Origin: Aeriscardovia sp.
GTDB taxonomy: Bacteria > Actinomycetota > Actinomycetes > Actinomycetales > Bifidobacteriaceae
NCBI GenBank assembly: GCA_017538865.1
Contig: JAFYIA010000040.1
Coordinates: 1-14,022, forward strand
DNA: 14,022 bases
Direction of reading: 5' to 3'
The translations under genes and the position numbers were made by a program. Below the pieces are notes generated by a model. It was not told where the DNA came from, did no database searches, and saw only the letters and a list, made by a program, of their open reading frames with translations. The first letter of the stretch is position 1. Each line of letters begins with the position of its first letter. Positions 8,001 through 13,333 of the stretch are shown here, piece by piece.

Positions 8001-8916
8001 CGCCAGGCTTTCACGGAAAAGGAGATCTGCAAACTTGCTATCCGAAGAGCAAGTTGACTGCTACAGCATAACCTTGACGGTATCCTCCTACTCATACCTG
8101 GATCAGCATGGAATCAACGCGTCCGACGGGGCTCTTTCCTCTTCCTTGTCAAGGCAGGTAGCAGTAACCTTCCCTACGGTCCTCACTTCTTCATTTGTCA
8201 ATTCTCAAAAAAGCATTCTGGGACTGGAAGGAATAAGCCCTTCGGCGGTATTTTACTGGCCTAGCTACCTTTATGAGGGTCAGATGCTAATTGGGGAAAA
8301 CGCGGCAGAGGTAGGCGAATCTAATATATATACGAACGGCCCGGCGAACGACTCCCTCCCCGCCTCCCTCTCCATGTCTTCCAATTCCTCTGAGACGGGC
8401 CTCTGGTTCCAGAGCCTTTGGTGGGGGAGGGGGCCCAGCGCCTACGCCACAGGCGCCAAGTTCACAGTCTCCCAGACCCAGGGGGGAAAGACGGTGTACC
8501 TGACGCCTGAAGAGGCTTCCGGCAAGTTCTCCGGCTGGAGCTGGAAGGACTCCCCTTACGACTTTTCAGAGCAGAATTCCGACGCCGACTTCTCCTTCGG
8601 GGGCCTGGCCGACGGGACTTACACTGTCACCGAAGTAGAGCCAGCGACAGGGGCGCAGCCCTCTGGATTCTCCTTTACGGGGACTTTGAAATATTCTTCT
8701 CCCGAAAGCTTGAAGGCGGTTACAAATCCCTTAAATCTTCCCTCGCCTTCTGGGGGAATAGTCCACAGTGTGCCCGCAGGCAGCGCCAGCCCGTCGCCCC
8801 TGCCCCTCACAGGAGGAAACGCGATTCTTATATTTGTCGCCTCTTCCATTCTGATCCTGGTCTTTGGAGGAGTGGCGGCTGTTGTGTACCGAAAGCGCAG
8901 GAATGGAGGGAGGTAG
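5005..8916 (+). CDS. LPXTG-anchored modular surface protein with SpaA/Cna-B-like domains (adhesin or pilin-like)
   Basis: A 1303-residue secreted wall protein. The start is the ATG at 5005, because GAGGAG (4992-4997) lies 7 nt upstream; an in-frame GTG at 4984 would place this site inside the gene. Residues 1-38 are a signal peptide: basic MRKGIRKGRRMR, hydrophobic core ~13-34, likely cleavage after SYA. The C-terminus is a sorting signal, LPLTG (1266-1270), a hydrophobic helix (~1273-1294) and RKRRNGGR. Between them are three modules, each with a beta-rich region followed by a Ser/Pro linker and a GLWF motif (351, 677, 1132) opening a SpaA-like domain. Those domains carry GLCAGTYT, GLGNGEY and GLADGTYT. 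Modules 2 and 3 share a TVG motif (515, 902) and LTSSF (624, 1060). Only the last Cna-B-like domain keeps the Lys (1152) and Glu (1210) expected for an isopeptide bond. A sortase must attach it; none is encoded here. Ligand unknown. Base composition shifts near 8337. Confidence 0.92.
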   Translation: MRKGIRKGRRMRLMGLLAAFCVLLACGIGGGFAAKSYANSTSPHVGSEAADNADVAQTLDENVFPGEQFTLEFQPSINASKFGSTAASAMVFNGSYTIPRGISVAPFELNNPTSLQEVRRLIEEGEYSGDSSNPFLGGISSNGSLATSSPFTLEGYFMQACTQDKVLPQGIGSYSGKAVDSLLGSPSSMTPEECFASLQNNLIVNYSVGDSTYDIVRPAEMAEFLGKINIQLLPLSDIPNRVAVSNVSKIQISVSAIAMALYYALTGKQTEPVTGPLNVVLTGAPLENDLAYSSQGAVAEQDLDTTSIVQPTFAYPIAYKFQQYGSLTTSWESDLPSSAQILPSSDAGPLGLWFHLVNAKGEPVNVAKIGVSVSTFEQGSSDLRSAILMPSSSTTAATTSLSPYPYIYNYCYPDSGGCPTWQFSIDAMPHHPGYFGLSGLCAGTYTITILNASEGDPTFKVILKGYNQPEIFEAVNDLNIENSSTNTIGEPITSPNTQLLAGNGKVATDPQIYRTVGSENAVRYQLQSPIPDDCKSLKISISANSYGINASALQIAGLALSALQKNAGETILSTTSTGIALDFNQKALAYIWSKGHLPATRSSDNDTSTMGSTHILSVTIPVYLTSSFSNGKAMTYSLEDSSQHFRGNITPALMTNGTADGLPSASPSPTDSSSKTGLWFKLLSSAGKPITKAQFYVERYEEGAAGAMLMPVKTGENFSGWGWSGVDPYNKSSCNLLQNPSCLDSSIVQNNLITQDNSDGTYGVGGLGNGEYIVGVADASGSEGTVLTSFKVTLQGSKPEVISTDSDSTPEALADPYNAGTAGGYVMGNGGADMATGDYGNLLPSKDAVYILGSADINDGLISSQYPPTLAGAATSYVCPANRVSLPSECSEMEGKDYLTETVGQEFESDWVTFLPLPTGSAYEMQLNIPMNLNGVKLAHPTPDNISIAGTPLKDIPGVSEGEKEITYAAPENTPLPVIHIGTSGGSNIARSSLGKMEPARLSRKRRSANLLSEEQVDCYSITLTVSSYSYLDQHGINASDGALSSSLSRQVAVTFPTVLTSSFVNSQKSILGLEGISPSAVFYWPSYLYEGQMLIGENAAEVGESNIYTNGPANDSLPASLSMSSNSSETGLWFQSLWWGRGPSAYATGAKFTVSQTQGGKTVYLTPEEASGKFSGWSWKDSPYDFSEQNSDADFSFGGLADGTYTVTEVEPATGAQPSGFSFTGTLKYSSPESLKAVTNPLNLPSPSGGIVHSVPAGSASPSPLPLTGGNAILIFVASSILILVFGGVAAVVYRKRRNGGR

Positions 8917-8938
8917 GAAGCAAGGCTCATTTAAAACG

Positions 8939-9008
8939 AGACCCCGATGCCGCGCCCTTTAGCTGGAGCTTATTGTTGAAGAAGGCGCATATGGGGGTCT
9001 TATATTTG
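8939..9008 (+). terminator. Possible terminator-like long hairpin after the surface-protein gene
   Basis: AGACCCC (8939-8945) pairs with GGGGTCT (8994-9000), and internally GCGCC (8952-8956) pairs with GGCGC (8984-8988), with an internal loop between the two stems. TTATATTT follows. It lies 22 bases after the stop codon. The long loop and the broken T-run make it a weaker candidate than the one at 9221. Confidence 0.35.
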
Positions 9009-9220
9009 GATCCCTTTAAACTGTTTCGTTAAATTTTATGTGGGGCAGGGAAATTGAAAAACAGCCCTCTACTTTAAAAGTGCGTTCCTGAACAAAGCGC
9101 CTTAACTGAAATGGTAAGACATTTTTAAAGGTTCTTCCTACATGCAGGGCGCGCCCTGGCTATAGACACGGCATATCTAATTAGCTTTCCTATTGGTAGA
9201 TTGGTAGGCTCTTGCCGCTT

Positions 9221-9256
9221 AGGGGGCTTTCAAAAACCCGTCTCAGCCCCCTTTTT
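9221..9256 (+). terminator. Intrinsic terminator
   Basis: AGGGGGCT (9221-9228) pairs perfectly with AGCCCCCT (9245-9252) around a 16-nt loop and is followed by a T-run to 9256. It is oriented to stop plus-strand transcription coming from the surface-protein gene, about 300 bases upstream. Confidence 0.75.
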
Positions 9257-9755
9257 CATTTCCGCCCTTCCTTAAAGGCCGTTTGTAGCTTTATAGGGCT
9301 AGGCAACTTGCCATAGGAAAGATACCCGAATAAAATCCGCGGTTAGATCGGCGCTCCGGGGCGCAGGGAAATTTTGCTGAAGCGTTTTTAAGTCGTTCTT
9401 CTATAAGGCATCCCAGACTTTTGCCGATGAAGCGTCTGCCTTATGCGAACTCCTTTCACTAGGGTTATGCCCCAAAGGGGGAGGAAATCCAAACGCTTTG
9501 CCTGATTATTTGGAAAGCTATGTCAGTTTTTTGAAAAAACGGGACGATGGCTTCCCTTAGCGGGATACTCCAAACAGCCTCCCCTTCCTGAGGAGGGGGC
9601 CGCATCCTGCTCCCTTGTGCGGATTGGAACTTATGGCAGCGTCGCCGCGTGCGCGGCCTTTCATCTCCTTCATGACCACAACCTTTCTTGCTTTCATTCC
9701 TTCCCGAATCTTTGAAAAAGCGACATATGGCCCCCTATGCAATTCGCATCTTCTG

Positions 9756-9761
9756 TATACT
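9756..9761 (+). promoter_or_regulatory. Predicted -10 box of the acyltransferase gene
   Basis: TATACT matches five of six positions of the -10 consensus. No convincing -35 hexamer lies 16-18 nt upstream. A transcript starting near 9768 would exclude the earlier in-frame ATG at 9737 and supports translation from 9827. Confidence 0.4.
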
Positions 9762-9826
9762 TTCTAATTAAGAAACTGGTTTTGAATTGGAGAATTTTGG
9801 GCGAAGCCGAAGTTGAAAAAAGCCAG

Positions 9827-10552
9827 ATGTGGCTCTACCACCTGGGAGTCAGGGTGGCCGGGGTCGTGGCGGAAAAATGGTTCACCCCGTCCGTCAGGGG
9901 AGAAGCGAACATACCTGAAACCGGAAGGGCGATTTTGGCCTCAAACCACCTGGCCGTCATAGACGATGCCGTAATCCCAATCACCGTGAAGCACAGGGAC
10001 GTGCACTTCATGGGGAAAATGGAGTACTTCACGGGAAAGGGGGTAAAGGGGAAGCTGACCAAGTTCTTCTTTACGAACGTCGGCGTATTTCCTGTAGACA
10101 GAGCTGGGGGCGAGGGCGCGGAAAGCGGTCTGGTCACGGCCAGAAAAGTGCTCGAGATGGGAGAAATCTTCGGAATACACCCTGAAGGGACCCGCAGCCC
10201 CGACGGGAAACTTTACAAGGGCCATACCGGAGTGGCAAAGCTCGCCTTTGAGACGGGATCGCCCGTGATTCCCGTAGCCCTCTGGGGGACGAACGTCAGC
10301 CAGCCCATCGGGGTCGTGTTTCCCCACCGATTCCCCGTGGCCGTCACTTATGGAAGGCCGATAGAAGTGCCGAAGCTCGAGCCTGCAAAAATCACATATG
10401 AAAGGCTCCGCGGCCTGACTGACGAAATAATGCGCAGGATTATGGTCTTGAGCGGACAGCAGTACGTAGACATGTACGCCCAGGAAAGGAAGAGGCAGAT
10501 TAAGGAAGAGGAGCTGCTCAAAGAGGAGGAGGCTAGAGAAATTCCGGAGTGA
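9827..10552 (+). CDS. plsC: 1-acyl-sn-glycerol-3-phosphate acyltransferase family protein (PlsC-like)
   Basis: A 241-residue protein of the size typical for actinobacterial PlsC-family enzymes. The catalytic block NHLAVID gives the HX4D motif (His41, Asp46). The substrate-binding block IHPEGTRS (118-125) follows, then the VPVALWG-like segment IPVALWG (148-154). These support transfer of an acyl chain to lysophosphatidate at the inner face of the membrane, the second acylation in phospholipid synthesis. Other glycerolipid acceptors are possible. The C-terminus (~215-241) is highly charged. The frame is open to an ATG at 9737, but 9827 is preferred: the protein then begins MWLYHL, like actinobacterial relatives, and the TATACT box at 9756 would otherwise lie inside the gene. 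No strong ribosome-binding site precedes 9827. Its last 20 bases overlap the convergent prenyl synthase gene, with no terminator between them. Confidence 0.9.
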   Translation: MWLYHLGVRVAGVVAEKWFTPSVRGEANIPETGRAILASNHLAVIDDAVIPITVKHRDVHFMGKMEYFTGKGVKGKLTKFFFTNVGVFPVDRAGGEGAESGLVTARKVLEMGEIFGIHPEGTRSPDGKLYKGHTGVAKLAFETGSPVIPVALWGTNVSQPIGVVFPHRFPVAVTYGRPIEVPKLEPAKITYERLRGLTDEIMRRIMVLSGQQYVDMYAQERKRQIKEEELLKEEEAREIPE

Positions 10553-11651
10553 CGGCCTGGCAGTCGCAGGCCGGAACGAAAAGCGCCATGGCCCTGCCCA
10601 AAAACTCCCTCCCTCCTCTGCCAAGTTCAAGCGACCTAGAGCACTCGTCCAAAGCTTGAACGGCTTTGACCCACAGATCCTGGATTCTTTTGTGGCTCTT
10701 TTCCACGGCCCCCGAGGATCTGAAAGTTGAAATGACTTCTTCCTCCCTTCCCTCGGTTTCCCCTTCGTGGTAGAGGGAAGAGAGGCTCTCCCTCTCTTTA
10801 GGGGGGAGAAGCGAAAGGGCGTCTGACAGGAGGAAGGTCCTCTTCTTTTCGCGGATATCGGCCCCCTTGGGCTTGCTCCCCCCCTCGAGATCCGTGAGAT
10901 CATCGGCTATCTGGAAGGCAATTCCCAAGGGGGTGCCTATGGCAAGGCCCCACTTTCGGGCCTCACCGTCCTCAATCCCCGCCTCCAAAAAACCTAGGGC
11001 TATAGGGGCCACCGTGGTGTAGCTCGCCGTCTTGTAAAGGTAGATGTTTTCAATCCCCTCTTCCAGCGCTTTTGGGTCGTCTAGCGGAAGCGAAGGGGAA
11101 TTGATATCCAAAATCTGCCCCTTTTCCACTTGCATCTGCATCCTGCAAAAAGCCCTTATGGCGGGAGCCGTATTTTTCCCAAAAGACGCCCCGAGGAGCG
11201 CCTCTATGCTGGCCGAAGCCAGGAAGTCTCCCAGCATGATCGCCATAGCGTCGGCGCAATCTGTGTCAAAAGAGGGGGAAGAGAGTGAGGTCAAAAACGC
11301 CCTCCGGCTGGAGGGCTTCCCCCGGCGGATGTCGGCCTTGTCTACAATGTCGTCATGCACGAGGGCCCCGGCCTGAAATATCTCTATGGCGGAGGCGGCC
11401 TCGCTTCCTCCCCGGCCCCCTGCGCAGAGCGAAGCCGCCATCTCGAGGAGTGCCCTCAGCCTCTTTCCTCCCCTCAGAGCCTCAAAAGCCTGGCAATCGA
11501 AAAGGGATGCCGCTTTGCCCAAAGGGCCCTGGAGGGCGGAAAAGCCCGGAAGGGAGAACAAATTTTCCATCTGCCCTTCAACCCTTTTCTTGGCAGCGGC
11601 CGCCCAGGAGGCGAAGTCATCCCGATCCGGACGGGGAAACACAAAAGCCAT
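10533..11651 (-). CDS. Polyprenyl (all-trans prenyl) diphosphate synthase
   Basis: A 372-residue protein. Both Asp-rich motifs are intact: the first DDIVD at 100-104, the second DDLTD at 250-254. GGKRLR (61-66), YLYKTAS (204-210) and ADIREKKRTF (264-273) are also present. The enzyme adds isopentenyl diphosphate units to an allylic primer in the cytosol. Residues four and five before the first motif are small (Ala96, Gly95), which in this family permits long chains, so a menaquinone side chain or other long prenyl product is inferred. The ATG at 11651 is chosen over a TTG at 11681. It has no ribosome-binding site, but TAACAT (minus strand, 11659-11664) lies 7 nt upstream, which fits a leaderless mRNA, common in Actinobacteria. 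It is divergent from the sigma-factor gene, and the PASTA-protein gene lies on its strand beyond the sigma gene. Confidence 0.93.
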   Translation of the reverse strand: MAFVFPRPDRDDFASWAAAAKKRVEGQMENLFSLPGFSALQGPLGKAASLFDCQAFEALRGGKRLRALLEMAASLCAGGRGGSEAASAIEIFQAGALVHDDIVDKADIRRGKPSSRRAFLTSLSSPSFDTDCADAMAIMLGDFLASASIEALLGASFGKNTAPAIRAFCRMQMQVEKGQILDINSPSLPLDDPKALEEGIENIYLYKTASYTTVAPIALGFLEAGIEDGEARKWGLAIGTPLGIAFQIADDLTDLEGGSKPKGADIREKKRTFLLSDALSLLPPKERESLSSLYHEGETEGREEEVISTFRSSGAVEKSHKRIQDLWVKAVQALDECSRSLELGRGGREFLGRAMALFVPACDCQAVTPEFL

Positions 11652-11668
11652 ACTGTAAATGTTACAGT
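11652..11668. promoter_or_regulatory. Perfect 17-bp dyad overlapping the prenyl synthase -10 box
   Basis: ACTGTAA (11652-11658) and TTACAGT (11662-11668) are perfect 7-bp arms around ATG. The dyad touches the start codon of the prenyl synthase (11651) and contains its predicted -10 box TAACAT. It could be an operator for that gene, and it lies within the shared divergent promoter region with the sigma-factor gene. A second, looser dyad, GCCAA/TTGGC, follows at 11677-11690. Confidence 0.5.
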
Positions 11669-11706
11669 CGGAGCCTGCCAAGGCTTTGGCTTTAAATGGG
11701 GGATGG

Positions 11707-11712
11707 AATAAT
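11707..11712 (+). promoter_or_regulatory. Tentative -10 box of the sigma-factor gene
   Basis: AATAAT matches five of six positions of the -10 consensus, and TTTGGC (11685-11690) lies 16 nt upstream as a poor -35. The whole interval 11695-11730 is AT-rich, so other placements are possible. Confidence 0.25.
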
Positions 11713-11774
11713 TATGAAATTAATTTTGTTTGAGATTTGGCGGATATTTTGTACAGGAAGGCAGGTACCTTAAG

Positions 11775-12821
11775 ATGCCTCTGATGCCACAGTCAGATGA
11801 ATTTGACGAGAAATATGACGAGTCTGATGAGGATGATGGCGGAATTGAGATAGAGAAGGGGAGGGATCCCCATTCCCACGAGCACTTGGATAAAGTCGCC
11901 GGAGCCAGTGCCGACCCGGTAAAGGACTACTTAAAGCAGATAGGCAGGGTATCCCTCCTGACGGCCGATCAGGAACAGGATTTGGCTGAAAGGATAGAAG
12001 CCGGGCTTTATGCTCAGCACATTTTAGATACCGCCCAGGAGGGGGAGCTGTCTTTCGAGTACAGAAGGCAGCTCCAGTGGGTGGCAAACGACGGCAAGAA
12101 GGCAAAAGACCACCTCCTGGAAGCGAACCTCAGGCTGGTGGTGTCCTTGGCCAAGCGCTACATAGGTAGGGGCATGCACTTTTTGGACCTCATCCAGGAA
12201 GGGAACCTGGGGCTTATAAGGGCGGTCGAAAAATTCGATTACTCCAAAGGCTTCAAGTTCTCCACTTACGCCACTTGGTGGATAAGGCAGGCCATCACTA
12301 GGGCTATGGCTGACCAGGCCAGAACGATCAGGGTGCCTGTGCATATGGTTGAAGTGATAAACAAGCTTTCCAGGATTCAGAGGAGGATGCTTCAGGATCT
12401 GGGGCGCGAGCCTACTACTGAGGAGCTCGCCAATGAGCTCAATATGCCGATTGAAAAAGTGGAGGAAGTTCAAAAGTACGGCAGGGAGCCCATATCCCTC
12501 CACACGCCCCTCGGAGAAGAAGGGGATTCGGAGTTCGGGGACCTCATCGAAGACACGGATGCCATAAGCCCCCAGGACGCCGTAGCCTTCTCAATTCTTC
12601 AAGAGGAGTTCAGGCAGGTGCTCAGCACCCTTTCCGAACGGGAAGCCGGCGTCATAAAGATGCGTTACGGCCTGGAAGACGGCCAACCCAAGACTTTGGA
12701 CGATATAGGCAAGATCTACAACGTCACCAGGGAGAGAATAAGGCAGATAGAATCCAAGACCATGAGCAAGCTGCGCCATCCGTCGAGGTCCAAGGCGCTT
12801 ATGGACTTTTTGGACAACTGA
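11775..12821 (+). CDS. RNA polymerase sigma factor, RpoD/SigA-SigB type (short N-terminus)
   Basis: A 348-residue sigma-70 factor. Residues 1-40 are strongly acidic. Region 1.2 covers ~47-80 (DPVKDYLKQIGRVSLLTADQE) and region 2 covers ~112-182, with LRLVVSLAKRY, the DLIQEGNLGLIRAVEKFDY core-binding segment and the -10-recognition helix STYATWWIRQAITRA. Region 3 covers ~190-270. Region 4 covers ~283-345, with the -35 helix-turn-helix and the family ending IRQIESKTMSKLRHPSRS. These support promoter recognition by core polymerase. The long N-terminal extension of most actinobacterial primary sigma factors is absent, so it could be the principal factor with a short N-terminus or a SigB-type group 2 factor. 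Start: ATG at 11775, with AGG at 11763-11765 nine bases upstream. A TTG at 11730 is in frame but unsupported. Eighteen of 26 Arg codons are AGG. Confidence 0.93.
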   Translation: MPLMPQSDEFDEKYDESDEDDGGIEIEKGRDPHSHEHLDKVAGASADPVKDYLKQIGRVSLLTADQEQDLAERIEAGLYAQHILDTAQEGELSFEYRRQLQWVANDGKKAKDHLLEANLRLVVSLAKRYIGRGMHFLDLIQEGNLGLIRAVEKFDYSKGFKFSTYATWWIRQAITRAMADQARTIRVPVHMVEVINKLSRIQRRMLQDLGREPTTEELANELNMPIEKVEEVQKYGREPISLHTPLGEEGDSEFGDLIEDTDAISPQDAVAFSILQEEFRQVLSTLSEREAGVIKMRYGLEDGQPKTLDDIGKIYNVTRERIRQIESKTMSKLRHPSRSKALMDFLDN

Positions 12822-12830
12822 CCTGACTGC

Positions 12831-12852
12831 GGGGCCCGGCCCCCATTTTTTT
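12831..12852 (+). terminator. Intrinsic terminator of the sigma-factor gene
   Basis: GGGGC (12831-12835) pairs with GCCCC (12839-12843) across a 3-nt loop, followed by CA and seven T residues (12846-12852). It begins 9 bases after the stop codon. Confidence 0.85.
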
Positions 12853-13126
12853 GCCCTTTTTCAGAGGTTCTGGGTTTTTTAGCCGAAAAGAACGATGCAG
12901 AATAACAAGTTTGCAAAATAAAATTAAATTTATTGCCGCCGGCGCGGAAGATCCGGATGCGTTCAAGCGGGAAGCCGGCCGCCTGACGGGCATTAAGGAC
13001 CCTTATCCTAAATTGATCCTGGCCAGGATACTAAGGCGCGTACCGGCGCGATGGAATAAAAACCAAAGGTGCTGCCAATGGCCTTCCCCCAAGTCCCCTA
13101 AGTGAGAGGCGCAATCAGACTTTAAT

Positions 13127-13197
13127 TGCAAAATGCCCCTTCTGCCAAGAAGGATGCGCCCTCCATTTTGCAGTCCCTTCGGCACCCGAAGAGGGAA
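13127..13197. other. Nested hairpin array, possible structured RNA
   Basis: TGCAAAATG (13127-13135) and CATTTTGCA (13164-13172) are perfect 9-bp arms. Inside them CCTTCT (13138-13143) and AGAAGG (13148-13153) form a perfect 6-bp hairpin with a 4-nt loop. Immediately after, CTTCGG and CCGAAG form a further hairpin with a CAC loop (within 13174-13197). Three stems in about 70 bases suggest a transcribed structured element; its strand is not determined. Confidence 0.4.
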
Positions 13198-13220
13198 CGA
13201 GGGCGGAACAGACCCCGTAA

Positions 13221-13242
13221 GGTGCGCTGCGCCCCCGTTTTT
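13221..13242 (+). terminator. Weak plus-strand terminator candidate
   Basis: GGTGC (13221-13225) pairs with GCGCC (13229-13233), one pair being G-T, around a 3-nt loop. CCCG and five T residues (13238-13242) follow. It would end a plus-strand transcript crossing the nested hairpins. Confidence 0.3.
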
Positions 13243-13263
13243 AACCCGTTATTCGGGGAAGAG

Positions 13264-13288
13264 AAAAATCGGGATGCGGGCGCATTCC
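13264..13288 (-). terminator. Intrinsic terminator of the PASTA-protein gene
   Basis: On the minus strand, GGAATGC (13282-13288) pairs with GCATCCC (13271-13277) around a 4-nt GCCC loop, with one A-C mismatch. It is followed by GATTTTT (13264-13270). It lies about 46 bases past the stop codon of the PASTA-repeat gene. Confidence 0.6.
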
Positions 13289-13333
13289 AATCCGAGCCAC
13301 TCCCAAAATATGCCGCCCCGCAAGGCTTCCCAA

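Larger units (their letters stand above)
8917..9826. other. Long non-coding, hairpin-rich interval after the surface-protein gene
   Basis: About 0.9 kb without a credible gene. It contains a long imperfect hairpin (8939-9000), a 14-bp palindrome CAGGGCGCGCCCTG (9145-9158), a terminator (9221-9256), a bulged hairpin (9403-9444), a palindrome GTTTTTTGAAAAAAC (9526-9540), a bulged CCCC..GGGG hairpin near 9581-9598 and a GCCGC/GCGGC hairpin (9646-9659). It ends with the probable acyltransferase promoter. An antisense frame at 9557-9742 has no family resemblance. No tRNA or known riboswitch was recognised. Confidence 0.55.
12822..13333. other. Gap between the sigma-factor and PASTA-protein genes
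   Basis: About 0.5 kb between converging genes. It has the sigma terminator (12831-12852), a TAAAAT box at 12919-12924, a frame without an ATG (12911-13105, TTG start) that could be a short or decayed gene, a nested hairpin array (13127-13197), a possible plus-strand terminator (13221-13242) and a minus-strand terminator (13264-13288). The 9-mer TTGCAAAAT occurs at 12911 and 13126, and inverted at about 13164-13172. No known RNA family (tmRNA, RNase P, SRP, 6S) was recognised. Confidence 0.55.

Noticed and set aside
9145..9158. Perfect palindrome CAGGGCGCGCCCTG
   Set aside because: No loop for a hairpin, no T-run, not near a promoter. It may be a binding or restriction site, but nothing else supports it.
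9737..9826. A 30-residue extension of the acyltransferase from ATG 9737
   Set aside because: It would contain the TATACT -10 box, has no ribosome-binding site, and related actinobacterial proteins start at the MW.Y segment.
9941..10903. A 320-codon minus-strand frame across the acyltransferase and prenyl synthase 3' ends
   Set aside because: Both sense genes have intact catalytic motifs; this frame's translation resembles no family.
3933..11668. Shared TTACAG/CTGTAA cores in the transporter and prenyl synthase dyads
   Set aside because: The arms point in opposite orientations and the spacers differ (9 nt versus 3 nt), so a common regulator is not supported.
11730..11774. A 15-residue N-terminal extension of the sigma factor from a TTG
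   Set aside because: No ribosome-binding site before the TTG, and the added residues are not sigma-like; the ATG at 11775 has AGG at a workable distance.
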